The notes below the pieces were generated by a model. The model was given only the letters and a program-made list of their open reading frames with translations. It did no database searches and was not told where the DNA came from. A stretch of DNA of 64,000 nucleotides from positions 186,001 through 250,000 of the forward strand of contig NZ_JBNGPA010000004.1 of NCBI RefSeq assembly GCF_050589845.1, written 5' to 3'. Of this stretch, positions 52,156 through 61,389 are shown one piece after another. Numbering within the stretch: position 1 is the first letter of the stretch; each line of letters starts with the position of its first letter. The position numbers were made by a program, and so were the translations under genes. Origin of the DNA: Carboxylicivirga agarovorans. Its GTDB lineage: Bacteria; Bacteroidota; Bacteroidia; Bacteroidales; Marinilabiliaceae.

Positions 52156-53526
52156 TTATCTCTTTATATGCTTTTTCCACTGCTCATTAAATGTTTTTTC
52201 AGAAAAAGGAGAAAGATCCTTCTTTCGGCCGATAAAACGATTCTTTACAATTTTAAAGAATGTACTCTTTAACTTTCCTCCGAAACTATTCATCAATTGA
52301 CGGCTTGATAAAATCCTGAATAGAAAAGCATTGGTCCCTTTATCAATTATTGATTGATTAAGCTGAGCAAGCTGACGATTATAAAGCAACATATCAGTTA
52401 AAGGTATTTTAACAGGGCAAACCTCTTCACACATACCACATAATGAAGAGGCAAAACTCAGGTGATTGTAATCTCTAAAACCCTTGAAATAAGGTGATAA
52501 AACAGAACCGATTGGTCCACTATAAGTTGTACCGTAAGTGTATCCTCCTATATTTTTGTATACAGGACAAGCATTAAGACATGCACCGCACCGGATACAT
52601 TTCAGGGATTTTTTAACATTCTCGTTTTGATATATTTCAGAACGTTTATTGTCCAGTAAAAAAATAATCATTCTTTCAGGCCCATCTAATTCCTGCTCTT
52701 TTTTAGGACCAAAAAATACATTACTATAAACCGTCAATTGCTGACCTGTACCATGAGCTGCCAGTAAAGGCCAGAAAAGCGGCAGTTGTTCAATACCGGG
52801 TATTACCTTTTCAATACCTGCAATAACAATATGCAGCTTTGGAAAAGATGATGATAGTAGAGCATTTCCTTCATTTTCAGTTACTGCAACAGCTCCCTCA
52901 TCGGCACAAAGAAAGTTAGCTCCGGTAACCCCCACATCAGCATTGATGAACTTCTTTCTTAACAAGTTTCTAACAAAACCTGTTAATTCTTGAGCTGTCA
53001 GGGATTTATCTGTTTGAAAATGCGCATTAAATAAATCAGCAATATCTTGCTTTGATTTATGCATGGCAGGAGTAACAATGTGGTAGGGCTTCTCTCCGGC
53101 AACCTGCACAATAAATTCACCCAGATCAGTTTCAACAGATTCAATTCCTATTTTATCCAGCTCTTTATTCAATTCAATCTCCTCAGTTACCATGGACTTA
53201 CTTTTAACAAGCATCTTACATTGTTCTGCTTGTAAAACAGATGATAACTGTTTTATTAAATCATTCGAATCTTCAGCCCATAAAACTTCTGCCCCGTTGT
53301 TAATTGCATTCTGCTCGAATAGTTCAAGATAATAAGGCAGATGCTTAATAGCGGTGTCTTTTATATCTGAAGCTATATCCTTTGCCAGTCCCAAATTTTG
53401 ATACCGTTCTTTCCCCGCGCTCACGGCCATATCATACTTTGACATATTATAATGAATAATACGTCGATGATCAATATCGCCCGATACTCTTGCAGCGTCT
53501 TTTTTAAATGAATGAACAGTATTCAA
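52156..53526 (-). CDS. LutB/LUD-domain iron-sulfur protein (lactate utilisation family)
   Basis: A 456-residue protein. The N-terminal LUD domain contains GVTGANFLCADEGAVAVTEN and GNALLSSSFPKLHIVIAGIE. It is followed by two 4Fe-4S motifs, CIRCGACLNACPVYK and CGMCEEVCPVKIPL, as in LutB/YkgF. In lactate oxidation LutB works with LutA (cysteine-rich CCG domain) and LutC (LUD only), but neither is in the window. The N-terminal helix carries RYQNLGLAKDIASDIKDTAIKH. It lies five bases after rpiB on the same strand, so probably in its operon. Possible start at a later ATG (Met28). Alternatives: another LUD ferredoxin oxidoreductase. Confidence 0.85.
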   Translation of the reverse strand: MNTVHSFKKDAARVSGDIDHRRIIHYNMSKYDMAVSAGKERYQNLGLAKDIASDIKDTAIKHLPYYLELFEQNAINNGAEVLWAEDSNDLIKQLSSVLQAEQCKMLVKSKSMVTEEIELNKELDKIGIESVETDLGEFIVQVAGEKPYHIVTPAMHKSKQDIADLFNAHFQTDKSLTAQELTGFVRNLLRKKFINADVGVTGANFLCADEGAVAVTENEGNALLSSSFPKLHIVIAGIEKVIPGIEQLPLFWPLLAAHGTGQQLTVYSNVFFGPKKEQELDGPERMIIFLLDNKRSEIYQNENVKKSLKCIRCGACLNACPVYKNIGGYTYGTTYSGPIGSVLSPYFKGFRDYNHLSFASSLCGMCEEVCPVKIPLTDMLLYNRQLAQLNQSIIDKGTNAFLFRILSSRQLMNSFGGKLKSTFFKIVKNRFIGRKKDLSPFSEKTFNEQWKKHIKR

Positions 53527-53531
53527 TAAAC

Positions 53532-53972
53532 CTATTTTAAAGGAATTTTATCTATGCGTTTTTGGTGTCTTCCACCTTCAAACAAGGTATTAACAAATTT
53601 ATCAACAATACTAATTGCTACTTCTTCTGACACATAACGTCCTGGCACAGTGCAAATATTAGCATCATTATGTAAGCGGGCCATCTCTGAGATTTCAACA
53701 CTCCAACAAAGAGCAGCACGGATCCCCTGATGTTTATTAACAGTCATGTTAATACCATTTCCACTTCCACAAACTGCAATACCTATTTCATATTCGTTGT
53801 TTTCGACAGCTGATGCCATGGGATGAGCATAATCGGCATAATCGGTACTTTCCTCTGAATAAGTACCATAGTCCTTTACTTCTGCACCTTTTTCAATTAG
53901 AAAACGTTTAATGGCTTCTTTTGCCTCGTATCCGGCATGGTCTGCTGCTAATGCAATTGATTTAAATATCAT
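53532..53972 (-). CDS. rpiB: Ribose-5-phosphate isomerase B
   Basis: A 146-residue RpiB, interconverting ribose 5-phosphate and ribulose 5-phosphate in the pentose phosphate pathway. Signatures: SIALAADHAGYEAKEAI (substrate-binding AADHAG), DYGTYSEESTDYADYAHPMA, the catalytic cysteine in GIAVCGSGNGINMTVNK, and the RHNDANICTVPGRY region (here RLHNDANICTVPGRY). It is upstream of, and probably co-transcribed with, the LutB-like gene. Confidence 0.94.
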   Translation of the reverse strand: MIFKSIALAADHAGYEAKEAIKRFLIEKGAEVKDYGTYSEESTDYADYAHPMASAVENNEYEIGIAVCGSGNGINMTVNKHQGIRAALCWSVEISEMARLHNDANICTVPGRYVSEEVAISIVDKFVNTLFEGGRHQKRIDKIPLK

Positions 53973-54431
53973 CCTATTTTTTTTTTACAAAGATAGTGAT
54001 GCTTCAGGCATTTTAAAACATGTTAAAAAACCTGTTGTTTAATGTTAAAAAGATGTGAACTTTCTTTCATTAATAATGAAAACTTTGTCTTGATAATGTA
54101 AAAGATAATTACAATACAAACACGCAATTGAATTATAGATGTTGGTAAGCCATTTATTTTATCTTGATTTTTAAACCGTTTTTAACCCCTCTTTAAACAT
54201 TAACAAACAAAGAAATTATTAAATTTGAAGCCTATTAACAGTTTGTTGAAATAGTTTAAAATCTAATTAATATCAATGAATTAACAGATTGTAAACATGT
54301 TAATAAGCGGTTAGTAAGCATTAGCTTTATTGTGAAAACCTGACAAACAAACTTTATTCAATAAAAATACTAACCTTGCTAACAGGATATCATTATTACT
54401 ATATTTTTTAAATTTCTTTCTATAATATAAT
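53973..54431. other. Candidate replication origin region (AT-rich divergent gap)
   Basis: This 459-bp gap has very high A+T, many TTAACA/TGTTAA-type words (for example 54233-54240, TGTTAATAA 54298-54306) and no gene. Genes left of it (rpiB, lutB-like, rrf2) run leftward. All eleven genes to the right run rightward to the window end, the polarity expected of an origin. A parS site lies 2.8 kb away. No perfect TTATCCACA was seen. Confidence 0.35.
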
Positions 54432-55427
54432 ATGAATATAAAAGATAGTTGGTTGAAAAGTGGATATGTGAATGAACCGGTTCCAACACATATAGATATT
54501 AAAAAGGAAATAATTCGTTTGAAGGAAGAGAAGGATGCTATTATAATGGCTCATTTCTATCAGACAGACGAAATACAGGACATTGCCGACTTTGTTGGGG
54601 ATAGTTTAGCCCTTGCACAAGAAGCGGCTAAAACAGACGCTAAAATCATTGTTTTAGCGGGTGTTCATTTTATGGGTGAAACGGCTAAAATTCTTTCACC
54701 TGATAAATTAGTCCTGGTGCCTGATTTAAATGCCGGATGTAGTCTTGCTGACAGTTGTCCGCCTGAGGAGTTTAAAGCTTTTGTTGATCAGCATCCTGAT
54801 CATACCGTACTAACCTATGTTAATACCACTGCAAAAATTAAAGCTTTATCTGATATCGTTGTGACGTCAACGAATGCAAAAAATGTTGTTGATAGTTTAC
54901 CTAAAGAAGAAAAGATAATTTTTGGTCCTGACCGTAACCTGGGTAATTATCTTAATAGTATTTCAGGAAGGGATATGTTGTTATGGGATGGTGCGTGTCA
55001 TGTTCATGAAAAATTCTCTGTTGAAAAAATAGTAGAATTAAAGAAAGAACATCCTGAAGCTGTTGTGCTGGCACACCCTGAATGTAAAAAGCCGCTCTTA
55101 TTACTGGCCGATTTTGTAGGTAGTACCGCAGCACTTCTTAAACATTCAATTAACAGTGATGCTAACAAATTTATTGTTGCAACAGAATCAGGAATCATTC
55201 ATCAGATGCAGAAAGAGAGTCCAGATAAAGTCTTTATTCCTGCTCCTCCCAATGATTCGACATGCGCTTGCAATGATTGTGAATATATGAAACTCAACAC
55301 CATGGAGAAATTATATAATTCACTAAAGTATGAATGGCCATCTATTGATGTGGATGAGGATATTCGAAAGGATGCAGTTAAACCAATTAATAGAATGTTG
55401 GATATTTCAAAAAAAGCCGGACTTTAA
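54432..55427 (+). CDS. nadA: Quinolinate synthase NadA
   Basis: NadA condenses iminoaspartate with dihydroxyacetone phosphate to give quinolinate in NAD biosynthesis, using a 4Fe-4S cluster. The three ligand cysteines are found in NAGCSLADSCPPEEF, WDGACHVHEKF and the C-terminal CACNDCEYMKLNTMEKL. The three-fold repeated Rossmann-like domains contain MAHFYQTDEIQDIADFVGDS and AHPECKKPLLLLADFVGSTA. Length 331 residues is normal for the shorter type. nadB and nadC are not in the window. It starts a plus-strand series with close spacing. Confidence 0.95.
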   Translation: MNIKDSWLKSGYVNEPVPTHIDIKKEIIRLKEEKDAIIMAHFYQTDEIQDIADFVGDSLALAQEAAKTDAKIIVLAGVHFMGETAKILSPDKLVLVPDLNAGCSLADSCPPEEFKAFVDQHPDHTVLTYVNTTAKIKALSDIVVTSTNAKNVVDSLPKEEKIIFGPDRNLGNYLNSISGRDMLLWDGACHVHEKFSVEKIVELKKEHPEAVVLAHPECKKPLLLLADFVGSTAALLKHSINSDANKFIVATESGIIHQMQKESPDKVFIPAPPNDSTCACNDCEYMKLNTMEKLYNSLKYEWPSIDVDEDIRKDAVKPINRMLDISKKAGL

Positions 55428-55452
55428 GAACCTTTAACGAACCTTACCCGCA

Positions 55453-55842
55453 ATGGAAAAGTTAGAACATCCTGTATCTGTTTTATTAGTCGAAGATAAT
55501 GTGTTGAACCAAAAATTGATCTTTCTCAATTTATCCAAGTATGGTTTTAAGATTGATATCGCCAATCATGGCAGGGAAGCTATGGAAAAACTGGAGCACG
55601 GTCAATATGACCTGATTCTTATGGATCTGATGATGCCAATTATGGATGGATTGGAAACGACAGTTGCGATTCGTGAAAAGGAGAAAGTCACAAAGCAACA
55701 TATGCCAATAGTTGGTTTAACTGCTAATACCTATGACGCCGATCGTGAAAAGTGTCTGTCATATGGTATGGACGAGTATATGGCTAAACCTTTCGATCTT
55801 CAGGAATTCTTCACTAATTTAAAGAAATTGAATATAATTTAA
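55453..55842 (+). CDS. Single-domain response regulator (CheY-like receiver)
   Basis: A 129-residue receiver domain without an output domain. Acidic pocket VLLVEDN (about residues 9-15), the phosphorylation aspartate in LILMDLMMPIMDG (about 55-67), the conserved threonine-alanine in GLTANTYDAD (about 85-94), and lysine in YMAKPFDLQEF (about 110-120) are all present. The active site is therefore complete. The kinase and target are not in this window. It sits 25 bp after nadA and seven bases before ruvB, so it is co-transcribed with housekeeping genes. Confidence 0.9.
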   Translation: MEKLEHPVSVLLVEDNVLNQKLIFLNLSKYGFKIDIANHGREAMEKLEHGQYDLILMDLMMPIMDGLETTVAIREKEKVTKQHMPIVGLTANTYDADREKCLSYGMDEYMAKPFDLQEFFTNLKKLNII

Positions 55843-55849
55843 ACTGTAT

Positions 55850-56863
55850 ATGACTTTCGACATAAGAGGTAATGGAGATACAGAAAAGGAGCTTGAGAGG
55901 GCTTTAAGGCCCCTTTCATTTTCTGATTTTAAAGGACAGGATAAAATTGTCGAAAATCTCGAAATATTTGTTCAGGCTGCCAGAATGAGGGGCGACGCGT
56001 TGGATCATGTTTTGTTGCATGGTCCTCCTGGATTGGGAAAAACAACATTATCAAATATTATTGCACATCAGTTAGGTGTTGGGTTTAAGTTAACAAGTGG
56101 TCCTGTTTTAGATAAGCCGGGTGATCTGGCAGGTATTTTGACAAGTCTTGAAGAGAATGACGTATTGTTTATTGATGAAATACATCGCTTAAGCCCCGTT
56201 GTTGAAGAATATTTGTATAGTGCGATGGAAGATTTCAGAATTGATATCGTTATTGATAAAGGTCCTGGTGCGCGAAGTATACAAATAGACTTAAATCCAT
56301 TCACACTTATAGGGGCTACTACTCGCAGTGGTTTATTGACAGCTCCTCTTAGAGCCCGCTTCGGTATAAACAGTCATCTGGAGTATTATAACTCAGAAAC
56401 CATCGCGCACATTATTGAGCGTTCAGCAGATATTCTTGAGGTACGTATTCACCAAAACGCCGCTGATGAAATTGCAAGAAGAAGTCGCGGTACACCACGT
56501 ATTGCCAATGCTTTGTTAAGACGGGTTCGTGATTTTGCACAGGTCAAGGGAGATGGAACAATTAACCTTGATATAAGCAGGTTGGCCTTAAATGCTTTGA
56601 ATATAGATACTTTTGGGCTTGATACCATGGACCATAAAATCCTGTTAACATTAATCGATAAGTTTAATGGTGGTCCTGTTGGTGTTAATACCATTGCAAC
56701 TGCAGTTGGCGAAGATGCCGGTACCATTGAGGAAGTTTATGAGCCGTTTTTAATTATGGAAGGGTTTATTAAACGCACACCAAGAGGTCGTATGGCAACA
56801 GCCCATGCATATGAACATTTAGGAAGAGAAACGAATTTAAACCAGGGAACCCTATTTTCATAG
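55850..56863 (+). CDS. ruvB: Holliday-junction branch-migration helicase RuvB
   Basis: A 337-residue AAA+ motor that drives RuvA-bound Holliday junctions. Walker A is LLHGPPGLGKTTLSNIIAHQ (about residues 58-77) and Walker B is VLFIDEIHRLSPVVEEYL. Sensor 1 region is LIGATTRSGLLTAPLRARFG. The winged C-terminal domain is seen in TIEEVYEPFLIMEGFIKRTPRGR. The start follows the receiver gene by seven bases. ruvA and ruvC are elsewhere. Confidence 0.97.
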   Translation: MTFDIRGNGDTEKELERALRPLSFSDFKGQDKIVENLEIFVQAARMRGDALDHVLLHGPPGLGKTTLSNIIAHQLGVGFKLTSGPVLDKPGDLAGILTSLEENDVLFIDEIHRLSPVVEEYLYSAMEDFRIDIVIDKGPGARSIQIDLNPFTLIGATTRSGLLTAPLRARFGINSHLEYYNSETIAHIIERSADILEVRIHQNAADEIARRSRGTPRIANALLRRVRDFAQVKGDGTINLDISRLALNALNIDTFGLDTMDHKILLTLIDKFNGGPVGVNTIATAVGEDAGTIEEVYEPFLIMEGFIKRTPRGRMATAHAYEHLGRETNLNQGTLFS

Positions 56864-56867
56864 TATT

Positions 56868-58337
56868 TTGAGTAAACTTAAAAAGCTTGCCGGAGATACA
56901 GTTATCTATGGTCTTAGCACCATACTCGGGCGATTAATTAATTGGTTGTTAATGCCGTTTTACATTCGAACTCTTGATAAAGTCGAATTTGGTGGTGTTG
57001 TAAATATTTACAGTTATATAGCTGTAATTCTTGTTATATTGACCTTAGGTTTCGAAACCGGATATTTTCGTTTTGTTAAAGAACACAGAAGGCAGGTACT
57101 GCTCAAAAATCTTGGAACTGTTATTACATCACTCAGTTTATTGTTTGTCGTTTTAGTCTATATGTTTAAATCTCCTATAACTGATGTGCTTGGAGATGAG
57201 TATTTACGAGCTGATTATTTTCTTATCGCCGCCGCTATTGTTGCTCTCGATGCAATCACCAGTATTCCATTTGCTGATCTGAGAATTCAAAACAGAACAA
57301 TACGTTATGCTTCTTTAAAGTTTATCTCAGTTATTTTGAATGTGGGTTTTAATGTCTTTTTCCTCGTTATTTGCCCTTATCTGCTAAAAGAGGGGTATGA
57401 CATCATTGAAGTTATATTTGATCCAAAAAATAAGCTCTATTACGTTTTTGTATCGAATTTATTAAGTTCTCTTATAATTAGCTTTTTCTTGATACCAACA
57501 ATGTTCTTTGTAAAAGCTTCCTTTGATTTAAAGTTGATCAAAAAAGTATTGAAATATTCTTTACCTATCATGGTGGTCGGTTTGTTTGGAATGCTGATTC
57601 AAAACAGTGACAAAATATTGATGGTGCATTTGATTGATACTGATTTTATGGATCCTATGGAAGCTCTTGGTATTTACGGAGCAAACTACAAAATAGGTAT
57701 ATTAATGGCGTTGTTCATACAATCATATCGTCTGGCGTTTGAACCATTCTTTTTTAAAGAGGGAAAGGAAAAGGCCTCAAAAGATTTGTATGCCCGGATT
57801 CTTAAGTACTTTGTTATTTTTGGATGTATTATTTATGTTGGTGTTCTTGTTTTTATTGATGTTGTAAATATTCTTTTATTACCAGAGTATTACGAAGGAA
57901 ATGTTATTATTCCATTTATACTTATGGGACAATTATTCTTCGGTATTTATTACTCCTTATCGCTTTGGTATAAGCTTACCGATCGTACTAATTATGGTGC
58001 CTTAATTAGTGGTTTAGGTGCAATACTTGTAATTATTGGTAACGTTGTTTTAGTGCCTATAATCGGATATTTAGGGGCAGCTATTAGTTCTCTTTGTTGT
58101 TTCTTTATTATGACACTGATTTCTTATATTTTAGGGCAGAAATATTATCCGATAGACTATCCCCTTACGAGAATAATAATTCATATTGTTGCTGCTATTT
58201 TAATAGTTTATGTAAGTAATCTGTTTCGTTCAGATTCTCTATTATTTCATTATGCCATCAAAGGCACTATATTTGTTAGTTATTTTGCTTTTCTTTATAT
58301 AATTGAAAGAAAAGAGTTCATTAAAATTTTATCATGA
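56868..58337 (+). CDS. Polysaccharide flippase / O-antigen translocase-like membrane protein
   Basis: A 489-residue protein with about 14 hydrophobic helices typical of the MVF/Wzx flippase superfamily. The N-terminus reads KLAGDTVIYGLSTILGRLIN and WLLMPFYIRTLDK, close to other Bacteroidota lipopolysaccharide translocases. The central VLKYSLPIMVVGLFGMLIQN and LGIYGANYKIGILMALFIQS blocks are usual. The start codon is TTG (56868), four bases after ruvB. The stop overlaps the dut start by four bases (ATGA-type). It probably moves undecaprenyl-linked sugars across the inner membrane, but the exact substrate is not known. Confidence 0.85.
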   Translation: MSKLKKLAGDTVIYGLSTILGRLINWLLMPFYIRTLDKVEFGGVVNIYSYIAVILVILTLGFETGYFRFVKEHRRQVLLKNLGTVITSLSLLFVVLVYMFKSPITDVLGDEYLRADYFLIAAAIVALDAITSIPFADLRIQNRTIRYASLKFISVILNVGFNVFFLVICPYLLKEGYDIIEVIFDPKNKLYYVFVSNLLSSLIISFFLIPTMFFVKASFDLKLIKKVLKYSLPIMVVGLFGMLIQNSDKILMVHLIDTDFMDPMEALGIYGANYKIGILMALFIQSYRLAFEPFFFKEGKEKASKDLYARILKYFVIFGCIIYVGVLVFIDVVNILLLPEYYEGNVIIPFILMGQLFFGIYYSLSLWYKLTDRTNYGALISGLGAILVIIGNVVLVPIIGYLGAAISSLCCFFIMTLISYILGQKYYPIDYPLTRIIIHIVAAILIVYVSNLFRSDSLLFHYAIKGTIFVSYFAFLYIIERKEFIKILS

Positions 58338-58771
58338 CACAAGTTCAAATTATTAATAAAAGTAAGCATTCTTTACCTGGTTATAGTACTGAGCATTCTG
58401 CAGGAATGGATTTAAGAGCTAACATTGATGGTCCTGTAGTATTAAAACCATTACAACGTGTTCTAATCCCAACCGGGTTATATATTCAATTACCTGATGG
58501 ACATGAAGCTCAGATAAGGCCACGTAGCGGTTTAGCTGCTAAATTCGGCGTAACTGTTTTAAATACACCAGGAACTATCGATGCAGACTATAGGGGTGAA
58601 ATAAAAGTTATCCTTGTAAATTTATCTAATGAAGATTTCACGATTAATGATGGAGAACGTATTTGTCAGATGGTTATAGCTCAGTATACCAAAGTGGAGC
58701 TGAATGAAGTTGAAATACTAGAAGAAAGTGTTAGAGGCAGTGGCGGCTTTGGGCACACTGGAACGAATTAA
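58334..58771 (+). CDS. dut: dUTP diphosphatase (dUTPase)
   Basis: A 145-residue trimeric dUTPase that hydrolyses dUTP to dUMP and protects DNA from uracil. All five motifs appear: AGMDLRANID (1), RPRSGLAAK (2), NTPGTIDADYRGEIKV (3), ERICQMVIAQY (4), and the C-terminal P-loop-like RGSGGFGHTGTN (5). The start overlaps the flippase stop, so it is translationally coupled to the upstream gene. Confidence 0.96.
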   Translation: MTQVQIINKSKHSLPGYSTEHSAGMDLRANIDGPVVLKPLQRVLIPTGLYIQLPDGHEAQIRPRSGLAAKFGVTVLNTPGTIDADYRGEIKVILVNLSNEDFTINDGERICQMVIAQYTKVELNEVEILEESVRGSGGFGHTGTN

Positions 58772-58798
58772 TTCTTACACTTTTAATTATTTAATACA

Positions 58799-60544
58799 AT
58801 GAATATTAGATTCTTGTTCATAACCTTACTTACATTTTCATTATTCGGGTGTAAATCTCTAAAGCCTGGTACAGACCTAGAAGTTAGTAAGGAACAAATT
58901 AAAAAGGTTCAGTTAACAGATATACAGAAACGGAAATTCGATTACTTTTTTTACGAAGCCAGTCGTGAAAAGATGAAAGGAAATCTTGAAAAATCGGCCA
59001 TGTATTTAACTGAGTGCCTTAAAATTGATGCGACAAGCAGTGCATCGATGTATGAACTGGCTAATATTCTGGTTGCGGGTAATGAAGTTGTTAAAGCTCA
59101 AGGTCTTTTAGAACGTGCCATTGCAATCGAACCCGAAAATATTTGGTATCGATTAATGCTGGCCGAGCTATATCAGCAGAATAAAATGGGATTTCAAGCC
59201 ATACGATTGTATGAACAGATTGTAGCCGACTACCCCAATAATGATGAATATTTATATGGTTTAGCTCAAGTATACCAAAGAAATGGTGAAAATGAAAAGG
59301 CACTGTCCGCCTATAATAAACTTGAAAAAAGTCTCGGTCTTAATGAGGTTATAATTCTTGAGAAGGAAAAGATATTACTTGGAATAGGCAAAAATAAATC
59401 AGCCTTACAAGAATTAAATAAATTAGTTAAGAAGTATCCTGACGAAGCCAGATACTATGGTTTTATTGCTGATTATTACCTCTATCTTGAGGATGATGAA
59501 AACGCAAGAAACTACTACAATATAGTTCTTGAAAAAGATCCTGGGAACGTTATGGCATTTTTCAGTCTTGGTAACCTTGCCTTCCAGGCCAATGATACGG
59601 TTCAGTTTGTTGAATATTATAAACAAGGATTACAGTCTAAAACAACACCTTTTGAGTTAAAATTTCAGCGTATTCTTCCTTTTTTAATGGATAGTAAAAA
59701 CCTAAATAAGTACAAAGGCTTTTTAGTCGAGTTCCTTGACACGATAATTGAAGCACACCCATATGAGGCCATGGCTTATGTTTATAAAGGTAATTTTTAT
59801 CGTGCATTAAATGATAATGATAATGCTTTGGTTGCTTATAGAGATGCTCTGTCAATAGAGGAAAAGAATGAATTGATTTGGCAGGATTACCTTTTGTTAA
59901 TGATCGATGGTCAGGATTTCAATAAAATCTATGGTAACTCCAAGATTGCTCTCAATCATTTTCCAGATAATGCTTTCTTTTATTTGCTAGCCGGAAGTTC
60001 TGCAGGTCAGTTGAATGAGCATAAGGAAGCAATAAGACTATTAGAACTTGGATTGTCAAAGGTCAAGGATAATAAAGCCATGGAGGCTCAGTTCTATGCT
60101 AATATTGGTGATATTGCTTATTCTGATAATAATCCGGATAAAGCGTTTGAATCTTACGAAAAGTCACTAAAGATCGATGAACTGAATATTGTGGTTCTAA
60201 ATAATTACAGCTATTACCTGACCCTTGAAGGTAAAGATTTGGATAAAGCTGAACGAATGAGTAGTAAATGTGTGGAGTTAGAGCCAGGTAATTCTACCTA
60301 TCTCGACACCTATGCATGGGTTCTTTTTAAAAGAGAACGCTACTTTGAAGCTAAATATATCATTGAACGTGCCATTGATAATGGCGGAGATAATAGTGCT
60401 GTAATTGTCGAGCATTATGGTGATATATTATACAAGAACGGTGACATAGATGGTGCTGTCTTACAATGGGAAAAAGCCCTTGAAATGGGAAGTGACAGCA
60501 AAACTATAAAAATGAAAATTGAGTCAAAAACATATATTGAATAG
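58799..60544 (+). CDS. TPR-repeat lipoprotein
   Basis: A 581-residue lipoprotein (signal FITLLTFSLFGC, lipidated Cys at about residue 19). The mature part is almost entirely tetratricopeptide repeats: AMYLTECLKIDATSSASMYE, AQGLLERAIAIEPENIWYRL, AIRLYEQIVADYPNNDEYLY and others through ALEMGSDSKTI. In other Bacteroidota, a TPR protein next to a DUF4292 lipoprotein and an EnvC-like peptidase is a recurring arrangement. That suggests a cell-envelope role, but no direct function is known. The stop overlaps the next start by one base. Confidence 0.85.
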   Translation: MNIRFLFITLLTFSLFGCKSLKPGTDLEVSKEQIKKVQLTDIQKRKFDYFFYEASREKMKGNLEKSAMYLTECLKIDATSSASMYELANILVAGNEVVKAQGLLERAIAIEPENIWYRLMLAELYQQNKMGFQAIRLYEQIVADYPNNDEYLYGLAQVYQRNGENEKALSAYNKLEKSLGLNEVIILEKEKILLGIGKNKSALQELNKLVKKYPDEARYYGFIADYYLYLEDDENARNYYNIVLEKDPGNVMAFFSLGNLAFQANDTVQFVEYYKQGLQSKTTPFELKFQRILPFLMDSKNLNKYKGFLVEFLDTIIEAHPYEAMAYVYKGNFYRALNDNDNALVAYRDALSIEEKNELIWQDYLLLMIDGQDFNKIYGNSKIALNHFPDNAFFYLLAGSSAGQLNEHKEAIRLLELGLSKVKDNKAMEAQFYANIGDIAYSDNNPDKAFESYEKSLKIDELNIVVLNNYSYYLTLEGKDLDKAERMSSKCVELEPGNSTYLDTYAWVLFKRERYFEAKYIIERAIDNGGDNSAVIVEHYGDILYKNGDIDGAVLQWEKALEMGSDSKTIKMKIESKTYIE

Positions 60545-61389
60545 TGGGAAAGTCAGGGATTATTTTAGTTGGGATTATATTGATTCTTTTTTCAGGTTGT
60601 AAATCAACAAAAGAATATTACACCAAGGAAGGGACTTTAAGAAATATAGCTGATTATAAACTAATTAATTCAACTACTGAGAATTATTTGAATTATAATA
60701 CACTTTTCTATAAGCGTTTTAAGGCGAGATACGAAGATTCGAATAATACACTTTCTTTTACCGGTAATTTATACATTGAAAAGGATTCATCAATAGTAGT
60801 TTCCGTGTTAAAAGGTATAGAATGGTTTAGAGTCCGTTTAACAAATAATTCTGTTGAAATTCTTGATAAAAGAAAGAAGACATATACTAGTGGAGACTAT
60901 AAAATTTTATGGGATAAATTTATGGTTGAGCTTGACTATCATACCTTACAAAGTATACTGACAAATCAGTTATTTGTTTATCCTATCAATAGTGATCAAA
61001 AGTTAATTAAACGATACAAACATGAAGTTGGTATCGGGGAATACCTGCTACAATCTGTTAAAACCGGCAGGTTTGAAAGGAAATATCGAAAGGAAAAAAC
61101 GAATGAAATGATTTTTCATCAGTTCTCGATTATGCCAGATGTTTTTAAAATATCAAAAGTAAATATCAAGGATTTTAATGCCAATAGCGAGTTAGATATT
61201 AACTATGATAATTTTTTAAATATAAATAAGAGTATCTTTCCTTCTATAATCAATATCAATGGTCAGCGTGGTAATGATAGTTTCTCCATTGAACTTCGCT
61301 TCGAACATATTGATATAGATAGTGATAGTTCGCTTGGATTTAAGTTTTCTGACAAATACAAAAAAGTCGTTATTAGTAATGAAGATTAA
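60544..61389 (+). CDS. DUF4292 lipoprotein
   Basis: A 281-residue lipoprotein with a GTG start that overlaps the upstream TAG by one base. The signal peptide ends in ILILFSGC (Cys at about residue 19). The mature region contains the DUF4292 pattern SFTGNLYIEKDSSIVVSVLKGIEW, with FRVRLTNNSVEILDKRKKTY and the C-terminal NINGQRGNDSFSIELRF. The fold resembles LolB/LolA-like open beta-barrels, and the family may carry lipoprotein or lipid; this is inference. It overlaps the next gene by 11 bases. Confidence 0.82.
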   Translation: MGKSGIILVGIILILFSGCKSTKEYYTKEGTLRNIADYKLINSTTENYLNYNTLFYKRFKARYEDSNNTLSFTGNLYIEKDSSIVVSVLKGIEWFRVRLTNNSVEILDKRKKTYTSGDYKILWDKFMVELDYHTLQSILTNQLFVYPINSDQKLIKRYKHEVGIGEYLLQSVKTGRFERKYRKEKTNEMIFHQFSIMPDVFKISKVNIKDFNANSELDINYDNFLNINKSIFPSIININGQRGNDSFSIELRFEHIDIDSDSSLGFKFSDKYKKVVISNED

